Source of the DNA: Variovorax sp. V93
Lineage (GTDB): Bacteria; Pseudomonadota; Gammaproteobacteria; Burkholderiales; Burkholderiaceae_C
Direction: 5' to 3'
Length of the DNA: 64,000 nt
Assembly (NCBI RefSeq): GCF_041154485.1
Contig: NZ_AP028669.1
Location: 1-64,000 of the forward strand
In this document: in pieces, positions 52,970-61,320 of the stretch
How positions within the stretch are numbered: position 1 is the first letter of the stretch
Layout of the letters: each line of letters opens with the position of its first letter
Notes under the pieces: generated by a model
What the model was told of the DNA's origin: nothing
Database searches by the model: none
The model's input: only the letters and a program-made list of their open reading frames with translations
Translations under genes and position numbers: made by a program

Positions 52970-53606
52970 TCAGCGCCAGCCCGCAGCCTTGAACTGGTCG
53001 GCGAGCTGCTGCGCAACACGGGCATAGCCTTCGGCATTGGCATGGATGCGATCGGAGCGCAGCGATGCGTCCGACAGCACGCTCGAATACACATTGGGCA
53101 CAAGCAGCGCCTGCCCTGACTTCGCCACCTCCTCGTAGAACGACGCATCGCTCAGCGACCCGACAGCCGCGCGCATCGCGTCGGGCGAGGGCGTGGCCAG
53201 CAGCGCGACGTGCGGCGTGTGCGCGCGCCTGGCTGACAAGGGCCGCGAGGTTGTCGCGCGTGGCCGCGGGCGGCACGCCGCGCAGCATGTCGTTGCCGCC
53301 GATGCCGATCAGGACCGCGTCGTAGCTGGCGGCGGCCAGCAGCGGCGGCAGGCGCTCCAGCGCGCCGGCCGAGGTGTCGCCATTGAGGCCCGCGTTCTCG
53401 ATCTGCCAGCCCGTGAGCTCGCCGAGTTTCACGGGCCAGGCGGCCTCGGGCGGCGCGCCGTAGCCGAAGGTCAGGCTGTCGCCCAGTGCGAGCACGCGGG
53501 CGTCGGCTTTCAGTGCGGCAGCGGAGGGCTTGCGCTTGCCGCAGGCGGCCAGCACGGCGCTTGCGGGCAGGCCGGCCAGCAGGTGGAGGAGGTGTCGTCG
53601 CTTCAT
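52970..53606 (-). pseudogene. Arylesterase (SGNH hydrolase, TesA-like), frameshifted
   Basis: A GDSL/SGNH lipase-esterase with an apparent frameshift. The first frame (from 53606) encodes a lipoprotein-like signal (LLAGLPASAVLAACGKRK) and block I VLALGDSLTFGYGA with the catalytic Ser. It continues with block III GIGGNDMLRG and then runs into another frame after about LAALVSQAR. A second frame (ending at 52970) continues naturally as HTPHVALLATPSP and contains block V SDRIHANAEGYARVAQQLADQFKAAGW with the Asp-His pair. The break is at about 53219-53227 in a GCGCGCGC run. Removing one base gives 211 residues. It may be a true pseudogene or a base-call error. Confidence 0.85.
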
Positions 53607-53657
53607 GCTGCGCGCGAGCTTAAACGCAGTCCAGGAATCGCCTGCCTGCGCCTTCGC

Positions 53658-53840
53658 TCAATCCGGACGCTTGAAGAAGCGGTACAGGCCCGCGACCAAC
53701 ATGACGGCGCCCAGGAGAGCACCGGCGGTCTGACCGCCTTGATAGCCGCCGATTCCGGCAGGCGGCCCCGACATGAGCCACTTCAGGAGCATGCCCCCGC
53801 CCCACACGATGCCGATGGCACCAATGATCTTGTCACGCAT
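53658..53840 (-). CDS. Small hydrophobic protein of unknown function
   Basis: A 60-residue ORF: an N-terminal helix MRDKIIGAIGIVWGGGMLLKWLM, a Gly-rich loop, and a second helix GALLGAVMLVAGLYRFFKRPD. It looks like a two-helix membrane protein. There is a GGAGG 14 bases before the ATG, a long spacing. The upstream extension of this frame (to 54116) is probably non-coding. Confidence 0.55.
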   Translation of the reverse strand: MRDKIIGAIGIVWGGGMLLKWLMSGPPAGIGGYQGGQTAGALLGAVMLVAGLYRFFKRPD

Positions 53841-54060
53841 GTTGATGAATGGCGCCTCCACGCCTCTGCTGCTTTGCAGGCCCATTGTCGCCAGAGCCCC
53901 GGGCCGGGCGCAAATCGGTACCGCGAAACCCGGCTTGAAGGACAACGCGCCGCCGCGATACCAGCACTTACCTGATTTCACCTGACCGCGACCTGATGCG
54001 TGCAGGGCGGACACAAGCGCCACTGACAATGGACTCGTCATCAACACGAAGGAGTTCCAG

Positions 54061-54504
54061 ATGATCATCAAGTCAAAGAGCATGGCCGTCGCTGCTGCGG
54101 CGCTCGCGATGTGCATGGCAGCGGGAAGTGCCTTCGCACAGGACCGGGGCCACGATCGCGATCATGACCGCGGCAACGATCGAGGCAACGGCCGCTACGA
54201 ACAGCAGGACCGCCGGTTCGACCGGCACGACGACGATCGTCGCGGCGACCGCTACGGGCGCCAGGACTATCGGCCGGGCCGGCAGTTCGACCGCGCCGGC
54301 TACCCCCAGCCGCATGCGGAGTGGCGTCGCGGCGGGCGCGTGCCCCATGAATACCGTGGCCGCAACTACGTGGTGAACGATTGGCGCGCCTACCGCCTGC
54401 AGCAGCCGCCGCGCGGCTACCAGTGGGTGGGCGTGGGCGGCGACTACGTGCTCGCGGCCATTGCGACCGGCGTGATCGCGCAGATCATCGTGGGCAGCCA
54501 GTAA
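54061..54504 (+). CDS. RcnB-like periplasmic protein
   Basis: A 147-residue precursor with a signal peptide (AVAAAALAMCMAAGSAFAQ). It has a highly charged repeat region (DRGHDRDHDRGNDRGNGRYEQQDRRFDRHDDDRRGDRYGRQDYRPGRQ), then the RcnB core WRRGGRVPHEYRGRNYVVNDWRAYRLQQPPRGYQWVGVGGDYVLAAIATGVIAQIIV. The RcnB family is linked to Ni/Co homeostasis in E. coli; no RcnA or metal transporter is adjacent here. Confidence 0.88.
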   Translation: MIIKSKSMAVAAAALAMCMAAGSAFAQDRGHDRDHDRGNDRGNGRYEQQDRRFDRHDDDRRGDRYGRQDYRPGRQFDRAGYPQPHAEWRRGGRVPHEYRGRNYVVNDWRAYRLQQPPRGYQWVGVGGDYVLAAIATGVIAQIIVGSQ

Positions 54505-54542
54505 CCGGCCGGGCGCGCAGGCTGCTGCGCACCGGACATTTC

Positions 54543-54578
54543 AAGACCGCCGCGGGGCTTCCTGTGGCGGTCTTTTGC
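54543..54578 (+). terminator. Rho-independent terminator after the RcnB-like gene
   Basis: A perfect 9-base stem AAGACCGCC (54543-54551) / GGCGGTCTT (54566-54574), a 14-base loop, then TTGCTTT. It lies 39 bases after the RcnB-like stop codon. Confidence 0.75.
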
Positions 54579-54597
54579 TTTGGCGGGCGCGAGGCTC

Positions 54598-54858
54598 TCA
54601 GGCCACCACCGTGGGCAGCGACTGGGCGCAGACATTGCGCCCGGTGATGGTGAGCCGCAGGCCGCCGCCGTGCCATTCGAGCCAGTTCAGGCTCACGTAG
54701 GCCTCGATGTCGCTGTCGTCGATGCGGTCCGCCTGGCGGCTCTGCAGCAGCTCCACCGTGGCGGGCAATGCCCGCCTCAGCCGCTCGCGCCGTTCGGCGG
54801 CGTCGGCGGCCTTCAGGGCGGCCCTTGTTTTCTGTTGCTGCTGCGGGGTCGATGCCAT
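54598..54858 (-). CDS. Conserved hypothetical protein
   Basis: An 86-residue protein, MASTPQQQQKTRAALKAADAAERRERLRRALPATVELLQSRQADRIDDSDIEAYVSLNWLEWHGGGLRLTITGRNVCAQSLPTVVA. Soluble, basic helical N-terminal half and a beta-type ending. The start at 54858 is the only ATG in a good position, with GGATC upstream. No function recognised. It lies between the RcnB-like gene and cysB. Confidence 0.6.
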   Translation of the reverse strand: MASTPQQQQKTRAALKAADAAERRERLRRALPATVELLQSRQADRIDDSDIEAYVSLNWLEWHGGGLRLTITGRNVCAQSLPTVVA

Positions 54859-54972
54859 TGCTGATCCGTTCCGGGAAGCCAAGGAATTAACCCGAATGTA
54901 CGCCCCCTGTGTGAAGCGGCGCGCATCTTTTTAAAACCTGTTGCTGCAGGCGCCGAAGACGTTGCGCGGGCC

Positions 54973-55917
54973 CTAGATTTCGTAGTGCGATCCCTTCGCT
55001 TCATCGCCCAGAGCCTTTTCGACGACCGCGCGCGTCAGCGTGGGTGCGAACGACTCGATGAAGGCGTAGACGTACTTGCGCAGGTAGTTGCCGCGGCGAA
55101 CCGCGAGCTTGGTCATGTTGATGCCGAAGAGCCGGCCCGCATCGAGCGCGCGCAGCTGCGTGTCGCGCTCCGTCTCGTAGGCCACGCCGGCCACGATGCC
55201 CACGCCCATGCCCAGCTGAACGTAGGTCTTGATCACGTCGGCATCCATCGCGGCCAGCACGATGTTGGGTTCGAGCCCGTGCTGCGCAAAGGCCTCGTCG
55301 ATGCGCGAGCGGCCGGTGAAGCCGGTGTCGTAGGTGATCAGCGGATGGCGCGTGAGCGCCTCGAGCGTCAGCGGCGCATCGAGCAGCGCGTGGCCCGGCG
55401 GCACGATCACCGAATGCGTCCAGCGGTAGCAGGGCAGGGCCACCAGCTGGGGATAGTCGCCCAGCGCCTCCGTTGCAATGCCCACGTCGGCCTCGCCGTC
55501 GATCAGCATCTGCGCGATCTGCCTGGGCGAACCTTGGTGCAGGTGCAGCTTCACGTTGGGAAACTGCGCGCGGAATTCCTGCACCGCCACCGGCATCGCA
55601 TAGCGCGCCTGCGAATGCGTGGCCGCCACCGAGAGCAGGCCGCTTTGCTGCGCCACGAACTCCTGTCCGGCATGGCGCAGGTTGCTGCTCTCCATCAGCA
55701 TGCGCTCGATGATCGGCAGCACGTGGCCGCCCGGCTCCGTGAGCCCGGTGAGCCGCTTGCCGGCGCGCACGAAGAGTTCGATGCCGAGCTCTTCCTCCAG
55801 CTCGCGGATCTGCCGGCTCACGCCCGGCTGGGAGGTGTGGAGGGTATGGGCGACTTCGGTCAGGTTGAAGCCGCAACGAACGGCCTCGCGTACCGAGCGC
55901 AGTTGTTGGAAGTTCAT
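54973..55917 (-). CDS. cysB: CysB family LysR-type regulator
   Basis: A LysR-type regulator of 314 residues. The winged HTH is MNFQQLRSVREAVRCGFNLTEVAHTLHTSQPGVSRQIRELEEELGIELFVRAGKRLTGLTEPG. The inducer domain includes SHYEI at the C-terminus and TGRSRIDEAFAQHGLEPNIVLAAMDADVIKTYVQLGMGVGI. The spelling QLRSVREAVR...N-LTEVA--L-TSQPGVS is that of CysB/Cbl, which controls sulfur assimilation in response to N-acetylserine. No cys biosynthesis genes are adjacent. The start at ATG 55917 follows from conservation. Confidence 0.93.
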   Translation of the reverse strand: MNFQQLRSVREAVRCGFNLTEVAHTLHTSQPGVSRQIRELEEELGIELFVRAGKRLTGLTEPGGHVLPIIERMLMESSNLRHAGQEFVAQQSGLLSVAATHSQARYAMPVAVQEFRAQFPNVKLHLHQGSPRQIAQMLIDGEADVGIATEALGDYPQLVALPCYRWTHSVIVPPGHALLDAPLTLEALTRHPLITYDTGFTGRSRIDEAFAQHGLEPNIVLAAMDADVIKTYVQLGMGVGIVAGVAYETERDTQLRALDAGRLFGINMTKLAVRRGNYLRKYVYAFIESFAPTLTRAVVEKALGDEAKGSHYEI

Positions 55918-56077
55918 CTGGCGCGGAGAAGATCGGGAGGAGAAGGCACAGGCCCGCGGCGGGCCGAGCGGCGATTCTCGGCACAAGCGCTCATGCGGGG
56001 AACGATGCGTTTGTTGGTTTCACATGAGCAAAACATCTGTGCAGACCTGCTGCCGATGCCGCAGCCAGCGAATTTGC

Positions 56078-56100
56078 AATTTCGCACGACTGTGCTAAAG
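56078..56100. promoter_or_regulatory. TetR operator 1 (autoregulatory site)
   Basis: The core TCGCACGACTGTGCTA (56082-56097) is an imperfect version of the perfect palindrome at 56756-56771. Both lie in the context AATTTCGCACGA-yy-GTGC-k-A-w-AA. It is 8 bases before the TetR start codon, so would block its own promoter. Confidence 0.6.
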
Positions 56101-56108
56101 TTGCCGGC

Positions 56109-56711
56109 ATGGACGCCAAGACCCAGAAAAGCGAACTCACCCGCGCCGCCATCGTCGGCGCGGCAATGGACCTTGCGCTGGCCGAAGGCCTGGAGGCCAT
56201 CACGCTGCAGGCCGTGGCCAGCCGCCTGGCGCTCTCCAAGAGCGGCGTGTTCTCGCGCGTGGGCTCGCGCGAAGCGCTGCAGAAGGCGGTGATCGAGGAA
56301 TACGGCCGCCGCTTCCTGGCCGACGTGTTCGTGCCGGCCATGCAAAAGCCCAAGGGCCTGGCGCGCCTCAACGACATCGTCGGGCGCTGGATTGCCCGCA
56401 CCCGCGACATCGAGGCCGAAACCGGCTGCATCTACATGGCGGGCGCCTTCGAATACGACGACCGCGAAGGCGAGCTGCGCGACCTGCTGTTCGGCGAGAT
56501 CACGCGCTGGCGCGCCGCGCTGCGCCGCACGGTGCTCCAGGCGGTGGAAACCGGCGAGCTGCGGCCCGACACCGACCCGGCGCAGCTGGTCAGCGAACTG
56601 AACGGCCTCATCATGGGCCTGCTGCACGACGCGCGCTTCCTGCGCGACCCCCAAGCCGCCGATCGCGCCACGCAGACCTGGCAGCGGCTTCTTTCGAGCT
56701 ACCGCGCCTGA
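56109..56711 (+). CDS. TetR/AcrR family transcriptional regulator
   Basis: A 200-residue TetR repressor. The N-terminal HTH is LTRAAIVGAAMDLALAEGLEAITLQAVASRLALSKSGVFSRVGSREALQKAVIEEYGRRF; the ligand domain includes TGCIYMAGAFEYDDREGELRDLL and SELNGLIMGLLHDARFL, with hydrophobic pocket residues. The ligand is unknown. It lies between two matching operators and is followed by a microprotein and a hydrolase, which it probably represses. Confidence 0.92.
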   Translation: MDAKTQKSELTRAAIVGAAMDLALAEGLEAITLQAVASRLALSKSGVFSRVGSREALQKAVIEEYGRRFLADVFVPAMQKPKGLARLNDIVGRWIARTRDIEAETGCIYMAGAFEYDDREGELRDLLFGEITRWRAALRRTVLQAVETGELRPDTDPAQLVSELNGLIMGLLHDARFLRDPQAADRATQTWQRLLSSYRA

Positions 56712-56755
56712 GCCACGGCACAGGCCATTTCGTTCCGTCTTTCTTTGTCTTAATT

Positions 56756-56771
56756 TCGCACGATCGTGCGA
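56756..56771. promoter_or_regulatory. TetR operator 2, perfect 16-base palindrome
   Basis: TCGCACGATCGTGCGA (56756-56771), a perfect palindrome in AATTTCGCACGA...AAAAG context like operator 1. It is 16 bases before the microprotein start, so it is placed to repress the microprotein-hydrolase transcript. Confidence 0.75.
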
Positions 56772-56787
56772 TAAAAGGAAAAACACC

Positions 56788-56901
56788 ATGCTGATCATCG
56801 CCCTCTGTCTTGCCGTCTATGTGGTCGCCATCGGCGCCGACGCCACCCGCGATGCGCTGCGCAGCCTGCCGCGCAGCAATGAGGACTGGGTCTGGTACTG
56901 A
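56788..56901 (+). CDS. Short membrane microprotein (37 residues)
   Basis: A 37-residue ORF, ATG preceded by AAAAGGA at good spacing. The N-terminal hydrophobic segment MLIIALCLAVYVVAI is followed by GADATRDALRSLPRSNEDWVWY. It looks like a single-pass membrane peptide with a polar tail ending in an aromatic-rich NEDWVWY. It sits between a TetR operator and the hydrolase gene (25 bases downstream), with a good ribosome site, so it is likely real though too short for ordinary gene calling. No homologue is recognised. Confidence 0.65.
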   Translation: MLIIALCLAVYVVAIGADATRDALRSLPRSNEDWVWY

Positions 56902-56926
56902 ACGACCGTACGCAGGAGCCCATTGC

Positions 56927-57844
56927 ATGACGAGCACCACCACCTCCGCGGCCACGCACGCCGCGCAGTCGAACTACTACCGCCCGGGCCGCCTGATGCG
57001 CGCCTTGCGCTTCGGCCTGACCGCCTCGCAGCGCCTGTGGCCCGCGCTGGGCGTGCGTGCGGCCTACCGCGTGTTCGGCACGCCGCTGCCGCCCAAGTGG
57101 CTCTACCGCGGCCAGGGGCCCGGGGCCGGCTGGCGGCGCGAGGCCTGGGCTTTCGAAAACGCCGGCCTCGGCCTCTATCACCTGGCTGCGCAGGACTTCG
57201 GTGCGGAATCGGCGCCCGTCGTGCTGCTGGTGCACGGCTGGGGCGGGCATGCGGGGCAGATGCTGGCGCTCGCGCAGGCGCTGGCCGATGCGGGCCTGCG
57301 GCCGGTGCTGCTCGAACTGCCGGCCCATGGCCGCAGCGCGGGCACGACGAGCAACTCGCCGCAGTTCGCGCGCGCCATCGCGTATGTGGTTGCCAGGCTC
57401 GCGGCCGACGGCCATGCGCTGCGCGCGGTGGCTGCCCATTCGCTGGGAGCCAACGCGCTGGCGCTGGCGGCCGCGCAGGGCCTGCAGGCCGAGCGGATGG
57501 TGCTGCTCGCGCCGCCGGCGTCGCCGCGCGAATACACGCGCTATTTCGCGCACACCTTCGGGCTCAGCGAGGCGACGCGCCAGGCCATGCAGCGGCGGTT
57601 CGAGGCGCGCGAAGGCATCCTGATGGCGCAACTGGAGCCGGCGGCCGTCGGTCCGCGCATCGCGCAGCCGACGCTGATCGTGCATGACCGCGACGACCGG
57701 GTGAACCGCTTTGCGGATGCCGAGGCCTATCGAGACGCGATCAGTGGAGCGCGGCTGGTGGCCACGCAGGGACTGGGGCATCGCCGCATCCTCAAGGAGG
57801 AGGACGTGGTCCGCCAGGTGGTGCGCTTCGTGGCGCAGCCCTGA
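56927..57844 (+). CDS. Alpha/beta hydrolase regulated with the TetR gene
   Basis: A 305-residue alpha/beta hydrolase. The oxyanion region is VVLLVHGWGGHAGQMLAL, the nucleophile elbow AVAAHSLGANALALAAA (G-x-S-x-G variant, H-S-L-G), the acid DDRVNRF and the His QGLGHRRIL. An N-terminal basic/amphipathic region (residues 1-60, including RLMRALRFGLTASQRLWPALGVRAAYRVFGTPLPP) could associate with membrane. CAGGAG precedes the ATG. The substrate is unknown. TetR-hydrolase pairs often act on lipids, esters or signals, but no assignment is made. Confidence 0.88.
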   Translation: MTSTTTSAATHAAQSNYYRPGRLMRALRFGLTASQRLWPALGVRAAYRVFGTPLPPKWLYRGQGPGAGWRREAWAFENAGLGLYHLAAQDFGAESAPVVLLVHGWGGHAGQMLALAQALADAGLRPVLLELPAHGRSAGTTSNSPQFARAIAYVVARLAADGHALRAVAAHSLGANALALAAAQGLQAERMVLLAPPASPREYTRYFAHTFGLSEATRQAMQRRFEAREGILMAQLEPAAVGPRIAQPTLIVHDRDDRVNRFADAEAYRDAISGARLVATQGLGHRRILKEEDVVRQVVRFVAQP

Positions 57845-57895
57845 GCGGTGGGCGGGCGTGGGGGGCAATGCCGCCCGCGCCGCGTTCTTTCTATT

Positions 57896-58174
57896 TCAGC
57901 GCGCCGGCGAGGGTGCCGGGTCGGGCAGCTCGATCTTGATGTCGAGCACTTCGAGGTCGTCCTGTTTTTCCAGGTGAACCTTGATGTCATCGGCATTGAT
58001 CTTCACGTACTTGGAGATCACCGCCATCAGCTCGCGCTGCAGGTCGGGCAGGTAGTCGGGGCGCTTCTTGCCGCTGAGGCTGGACCGCTCGTGCGCGAGG
58101 ATGATCTGCAGCCGCTCCTTGGCGACGCTGGCCGTCTTCTTCTTTTCGCCGAGCAGGAACGAGAAAAAGGACAT
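57896..58174 (-). CDS. minE: Cell division topological specificity factor MinE
   Basis: MinE stimulates MinD ATPase and sets the Min oscillation. The 92-residue protein starts with the membrane-binding [32 protein letters not shown] and continues with the [43 protein letters not shown] domain. All normal. Last of the minC-minD-minE unit, three bases after minD. Confidence 0.97.
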
Positions 58175-58177
58175 GGC

Positions 58178-58993
58178 CTACTTGCCTCCGAAAATTCGCT
58201 TGAAGAAGCCCGGCTTTTCGGCGTCGACGAAGCGCATCGGGCGGTCCTCGCCCAGGAAGCGCGCCACCACGTCGCTGTAGGCCTTGGCCACGTCGGTTTC
58301 CTTGTCGTGGATGGCGGGCACGCCCTGGTTGGAGGCCTGCAGCACGCTCTCCGACTCGGGAATGACGCCGATCAGCTTGATGCGCAGGATGTCCTGGATG
58401 TCCTCCAGAGAGAGCATCTGGCCGCCGGCCACGCGGTTGGGGTTGTAGCGGGTGATCAGCAGGTGCTCCTTGATGGGGTCGCCGCCTTCCTTCGCCCGCT
58501 TGGTCTTGCTGCTGAGCATGCCCAGGATGCGGTCGGAGTCGCGCACCGAGGATACCTCGGGGTTGGTCACCACGAGCGCCTCGTCGGCAAAGTGCATGGC
58601 CATCATCGCGCCGGTCTCGATGCCGGCGGGCGAATCGCAGACGATGTAGTCGAAGTCCATCGCGGCCAGGTCGGTCAGCACCTTTTCGACGCCCTCCTGC
58701 GTGAGCGCTTCCTTGTCGCGCGTCTGCGAGGCCGCGAGCACGAACAGGTTGTCGCACTGCTTGTCCTTGATGAGCGCCTGGCTCAGGTTGGCCTCGCCCT
58801 GGATCACGTTGATCAGGTCGTACACCACGCGGCGTTCGCAGCCCATGATGAGGTCGAGGTTGCGCAGGCCCACGTCGAAGTCGATCACCGCCGTCTTCTT
58901 GCCTGCGAGCGCGAGGCCCGACGCGAAGCTGGCGCTCGTCGTGGTCTTGCCGACGCCGCCCTTGCCTGAGGTCACCACCACAATTTTGGCCAT
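58178..58993 (-). CDS. minD: Septum site-determining protein MinD
   Basis: MinD is a membrane-cycling ParA-like ATPase that recruits MinC and MinE. The 271-residue protein has the deviant Walker A TSGKGGVGKTTTSASFASGLA, FDVGLRNLDLIMGCERRVVYDLINVIQGE, and DYIVCDSPAGIETGAMMAMHFADEA. The C-terminal membrane-targeting sequence ends in the basic amphipathic PGFFKRIFGGK. The start is set at ATG 58993 since AAGGA lies 7 bases upstream of it; the ATG at 58999 is too close. Confidence 0.98.
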   Translation of the reverse strand: MAKIVVVTSGKGGVGKTTTSASFASGLALAGKKTAVIDFDVGLRNLDLIMGCERRVVYDLINVIQGEANLSQALIKDKQCDNLFVLAASQTRDKEALTQEGVEKVLTDLAAMDFDYIVCDSPAGIETGAMMAMHFADEALVVTNPEVSSVRDSDRILGMLSSKTKRAKEGGDPIKEHLLITRYNPNRVAGGQMLSLEDIQDILRIKLIGVIPESESVLQASNQGVPAIHDKETDVAKAYSDVVARFLGEDRPMRFVDAEKPGFFKRIFGGK

Positions 58994-59048
58994 GGCCATT
59001 CCTTCTTGTTTCGATTCGGTTGTTGGTTGTCGGATGCGGCGCGGCCCG

Positions 59049-59825
59049 TCAGGGAATCGCGTCGATCATTAGCTTCTTGCCATCGAGGCGTATCTGGGCC
59101 GGCTTGCCGAGCACCGGGTCGGGCAGCGGCACCTCGTTGGTGCGGTAGATGCCCGCGATGGCCACGAGCTGCGCTTCCATGCAGGTCGAGAAGATGCGCG
59201 CCTCGGTGTTGCCGCGCGCGCCGGCAATGGCCTTGCCCCGCAGCGGCGCGTAGACGTGCACGTTGCCGTCGGCGATGACTTCGGCGCCGAAGCTCACCAC
59301 CGCGGTCACCACCACGTCGCCGCCGCGGGCGTAGACCTGCTGGCCCGAACGCAGCGGCTTGTCGATCAGCAGGGTGCCGTTGGCCGGCACCGGCACTTCG
59401 CGCACGATCTGCGGTGCCTCGCTCGCGGGCGCCGGCGAAGCGGCCGGCGGTGCCGGGGAGCGCGGCGCGGGTGCCACCGGCATGGCCGTGAGCGACAGGC
59501 CGGCGGCGCGCGCCGCCGCATTCTGGGCGTTGTTGCCCCCGCGCACCGCAATCGGCTGCGTCTGGTGGCGCGCCAGCAGGCCGCGCAGCGCCGCGAAGTC
59601 GAGCGCCGGGGGTTCCTCGCCGCCTTCCTCGTCCGGCTGCAGCTGCGAGAGGTCGATGACCACCGGCTCCTGCTCGAAGAAATCGGGCGAGTCGGCCAGC
59701 TGCGCGTCGAGGGCCTCGGCCAGCACGGCCAGGTCGGCCGTCTTGAGGATCACTGCGATCAGCGGCAGCGTGGCGCTCTTGAATTCGAAAACCGCCTTGG
59801 TGCGCGCGGCGGAGACATCGGCCAT
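59049..59825 (-). CDS. minC: Septum site-determining protein MinC
   Basis: MinC inhibits FtsZ polymerisation away from mid-cell. The 258-residue protein has an N-terminal domain (FEFKSATLPLIAVILKTADLAVLAEALDAQLADSPDFF), a Pro/Ala-rich linker of about 35 residues, and a beta-helical C-terminal domain (GSGQQVYARGGDVVVTAVVSFGAEVIADGNVHVYAPLRGKAIAGARGNTEARIFSTCMEAQLVAIAGIY). It is first in the min operon. Confidence 0.97.
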   Translation of the reverse strand: MADVSAARTKAVFEFKSATLPLIAVILKTADLAVLAEALDAQLADSPDFFEQEPVVIDLSQLQPDEEGGEEPPALDFAALRGLLARHQTQPIAVRGGNNAQNAAARAAGLSLTAMPVAPAPRSPAPPAASPAPASEAPQIVREVPVPANGTLLIDKPLRSGQQVYARGGDVVVTAVVSFGAEVIADGNVHVYAPLRGKAIAGARGNTEARIFSTCMEAQLVAIAGIYRTNEVPLPDPVLGKPAQIRLDGKKLMIDAIP

Positions 59826-59946
59826 TGGAAAACGTCGGTGCGAAAAGCGTTGAAGTCTAACGGGCGCGGGCTTCGGGCCAGTGACCGGGGCCCGCTTCAA
59901 GCACCTCGGACAACATTTCTTGCACGAGGTTTCACTTTGCAGAGCC

Positions 59947-61233
59947 TCAGGCGTTGCGCGTCCGGCCCAGAAGCGCGTAGAGGATGATGGCCCCGAAAGT
60001 CGCGGTGCCGATGCCGCCCAATGCGAAGTCGCCGAACTTCAGCGTGAAGTCGCCGGTGCCGATGATCAGCGTGATGGCGGCCACGATCAGGTTCTTGTTC
60101 TGCGAGAAGTCGACCTTGTTGTCGACCCAGATCTTGGCGCCCGCAATGGCGATGAGGCCGAACACCACGATGCTCACGCCGCCCATCACCGGCAGCGGAA
60201 TGGCCTGGATCAGCGCGCCGAACTTGGGGCTGAAGCCCAGCACCAGCGCGATGAGCGCGGCCACCACGAACACCGCCGTCGAGTAGATGCGCGTGGCCGC
60301 CATCACGCCGATGTTCTCGGCATAGGTGGTCACGCCGGTGCCGCCCGAGGCGCCGCTCACCACGGTGGCAATGCCGTCGCCGATGAAGGCGCGGCCGATG
60401 TAGGGGTCGAGGTTGCGGCCGGTCATGGCCGTGACCGCCTTCAGGTGGCCGAGGTTCTCGGCCACCAGGATGATGGCCACGGGCGCGATCAGCAGCATGG
60501 CGTTGGCCGTGAACACCGGCGCGGTGAAGGTCGGCATGCCGAACCAGGCGGCGTTGGCGATGCCGCCCAGGTCCACCGGCTTGCCCAGGCCCATGCCGTT
60601 GGTCAGCGCCGCATAGACCAGCGTGGCCAGGATCAGCCCGACCAGGATCAGGAGCCGCTGCAGCATGCCGCGCGTGAACACCGCGACCAGCCCGACGCAG
60701 AGGAAGGTGACGGCCTGCATCCACGAATCGAAATTGCTGGCCGCCATGTTCTTGATCGGCACGCCCGCCAGGTTGAGCCCGATCACCGCCACCACCGCGC
60801 CCGTGACCACCGGCGGCATGAAGCGCTCGATCCAGCCGGTGCCGATCGCCTGCACCAGGGCGCCGATCAGGATGTAGACCACCCCGCAGGCCACGATGCC
60901 GCCGAGCGCCACCGCGATGTTGGCGTTGGGACCCTTGCCCGCGTAGCCGCTGGCCGCGATCACCACGCCGATGAACGCGAAGCTCGAGCCCAGGTAGCTG
61001 GGCACCCTGCCGCCCGTCACCAGGAAGAAGATCAGCGTGCCGATGCCGCTCATCAGGATCGCGATGTTGGGATTGAAGCCCATCAGGATGGGCGCCAGCA
61101 CCGTGGCGCCGAACATCGCGATCACGTGCTGCACGCCCATCGCGCCGGTCTGCAGCCAGGGCAGGCGTTCGTCGGGCGCGACCACGCGGCCCTCGGTGGC
61201 GGCGACTTCGCGCCAGCTGAACAGGTTGCTCAT
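59947..61233 (-). CDS. Uracil-xanthine permease (NCS2 family)
   Basis: A 428-residue nucleobase:cation symporter with about 12-14 hydrophobic segments. The signature GLVAVFTRGMLQRLLILVGLILATLVY, TYAENIGVMAATRIYSTAVFVVAALIALVLGFSPKFGALIQAIPLPVMGG and QTGAMGVQHVIAMFGATVLAPILMGF fits UraA/RutG-type uracil/xanthine permeases. The exact substrate is unknown. GAGGAG precedes the ATG. It is transcribed alone, convergent with none, between minC and the thioesterase. Confidence 0.93.
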   Translation of the reverse strand: MSNLFSWREVAATEGRVVAPDERLPWLQTGAMGVQHVIAMFGATVLAPILMGFNPNIAILMSGIGTLIFFLVTGGRVPSYLGSSFAFIGVVIAASGYAGKGPNANIAVALGGIVACGVVYILIGALVQAIGTGWIERFMPPVVTGAVVAVIGLNLAGVPIKNMAASNFDSWMQAVTFLCVGLVAVFTRGMLQRLLILVGLILATLVYAALTNGMGLGKPVDLGGIANAAWFGMPTFTAPVFTANAMLLIAPVAIILVAENLGHLKAVTAMTGRNLDPYIGRAFIGDGIATVVSGASGGTGVTTYAENIGVMAATRIYSTAVFVVAALIALVLGFSPKFGALIQAIPLPVMGGVSIVVFGLIAIAGAKIWVDNKVDFSQNKNLIVAAITLIIGTGDFTLKFGDFALGGIGTATFGAIILYALLGRTRNA

Positions 61234-61320
61234 GAGTGGTGATCTCCTCGGTAGTTATTGATGTTCCTGGGGGGCTTCTCTCGGCCCGCTGCCGCCCGCG
61301 TGCCGGGCGGGTTTCCTGCC

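Noticed and set aside
53658..54116. Long form (152 codons) of the small hydrophobic protein
   Set aside because: The N-terminal part overlaps the start and signal peptide of the RcnB-like gene on the opposite strand and has no ribosome site.
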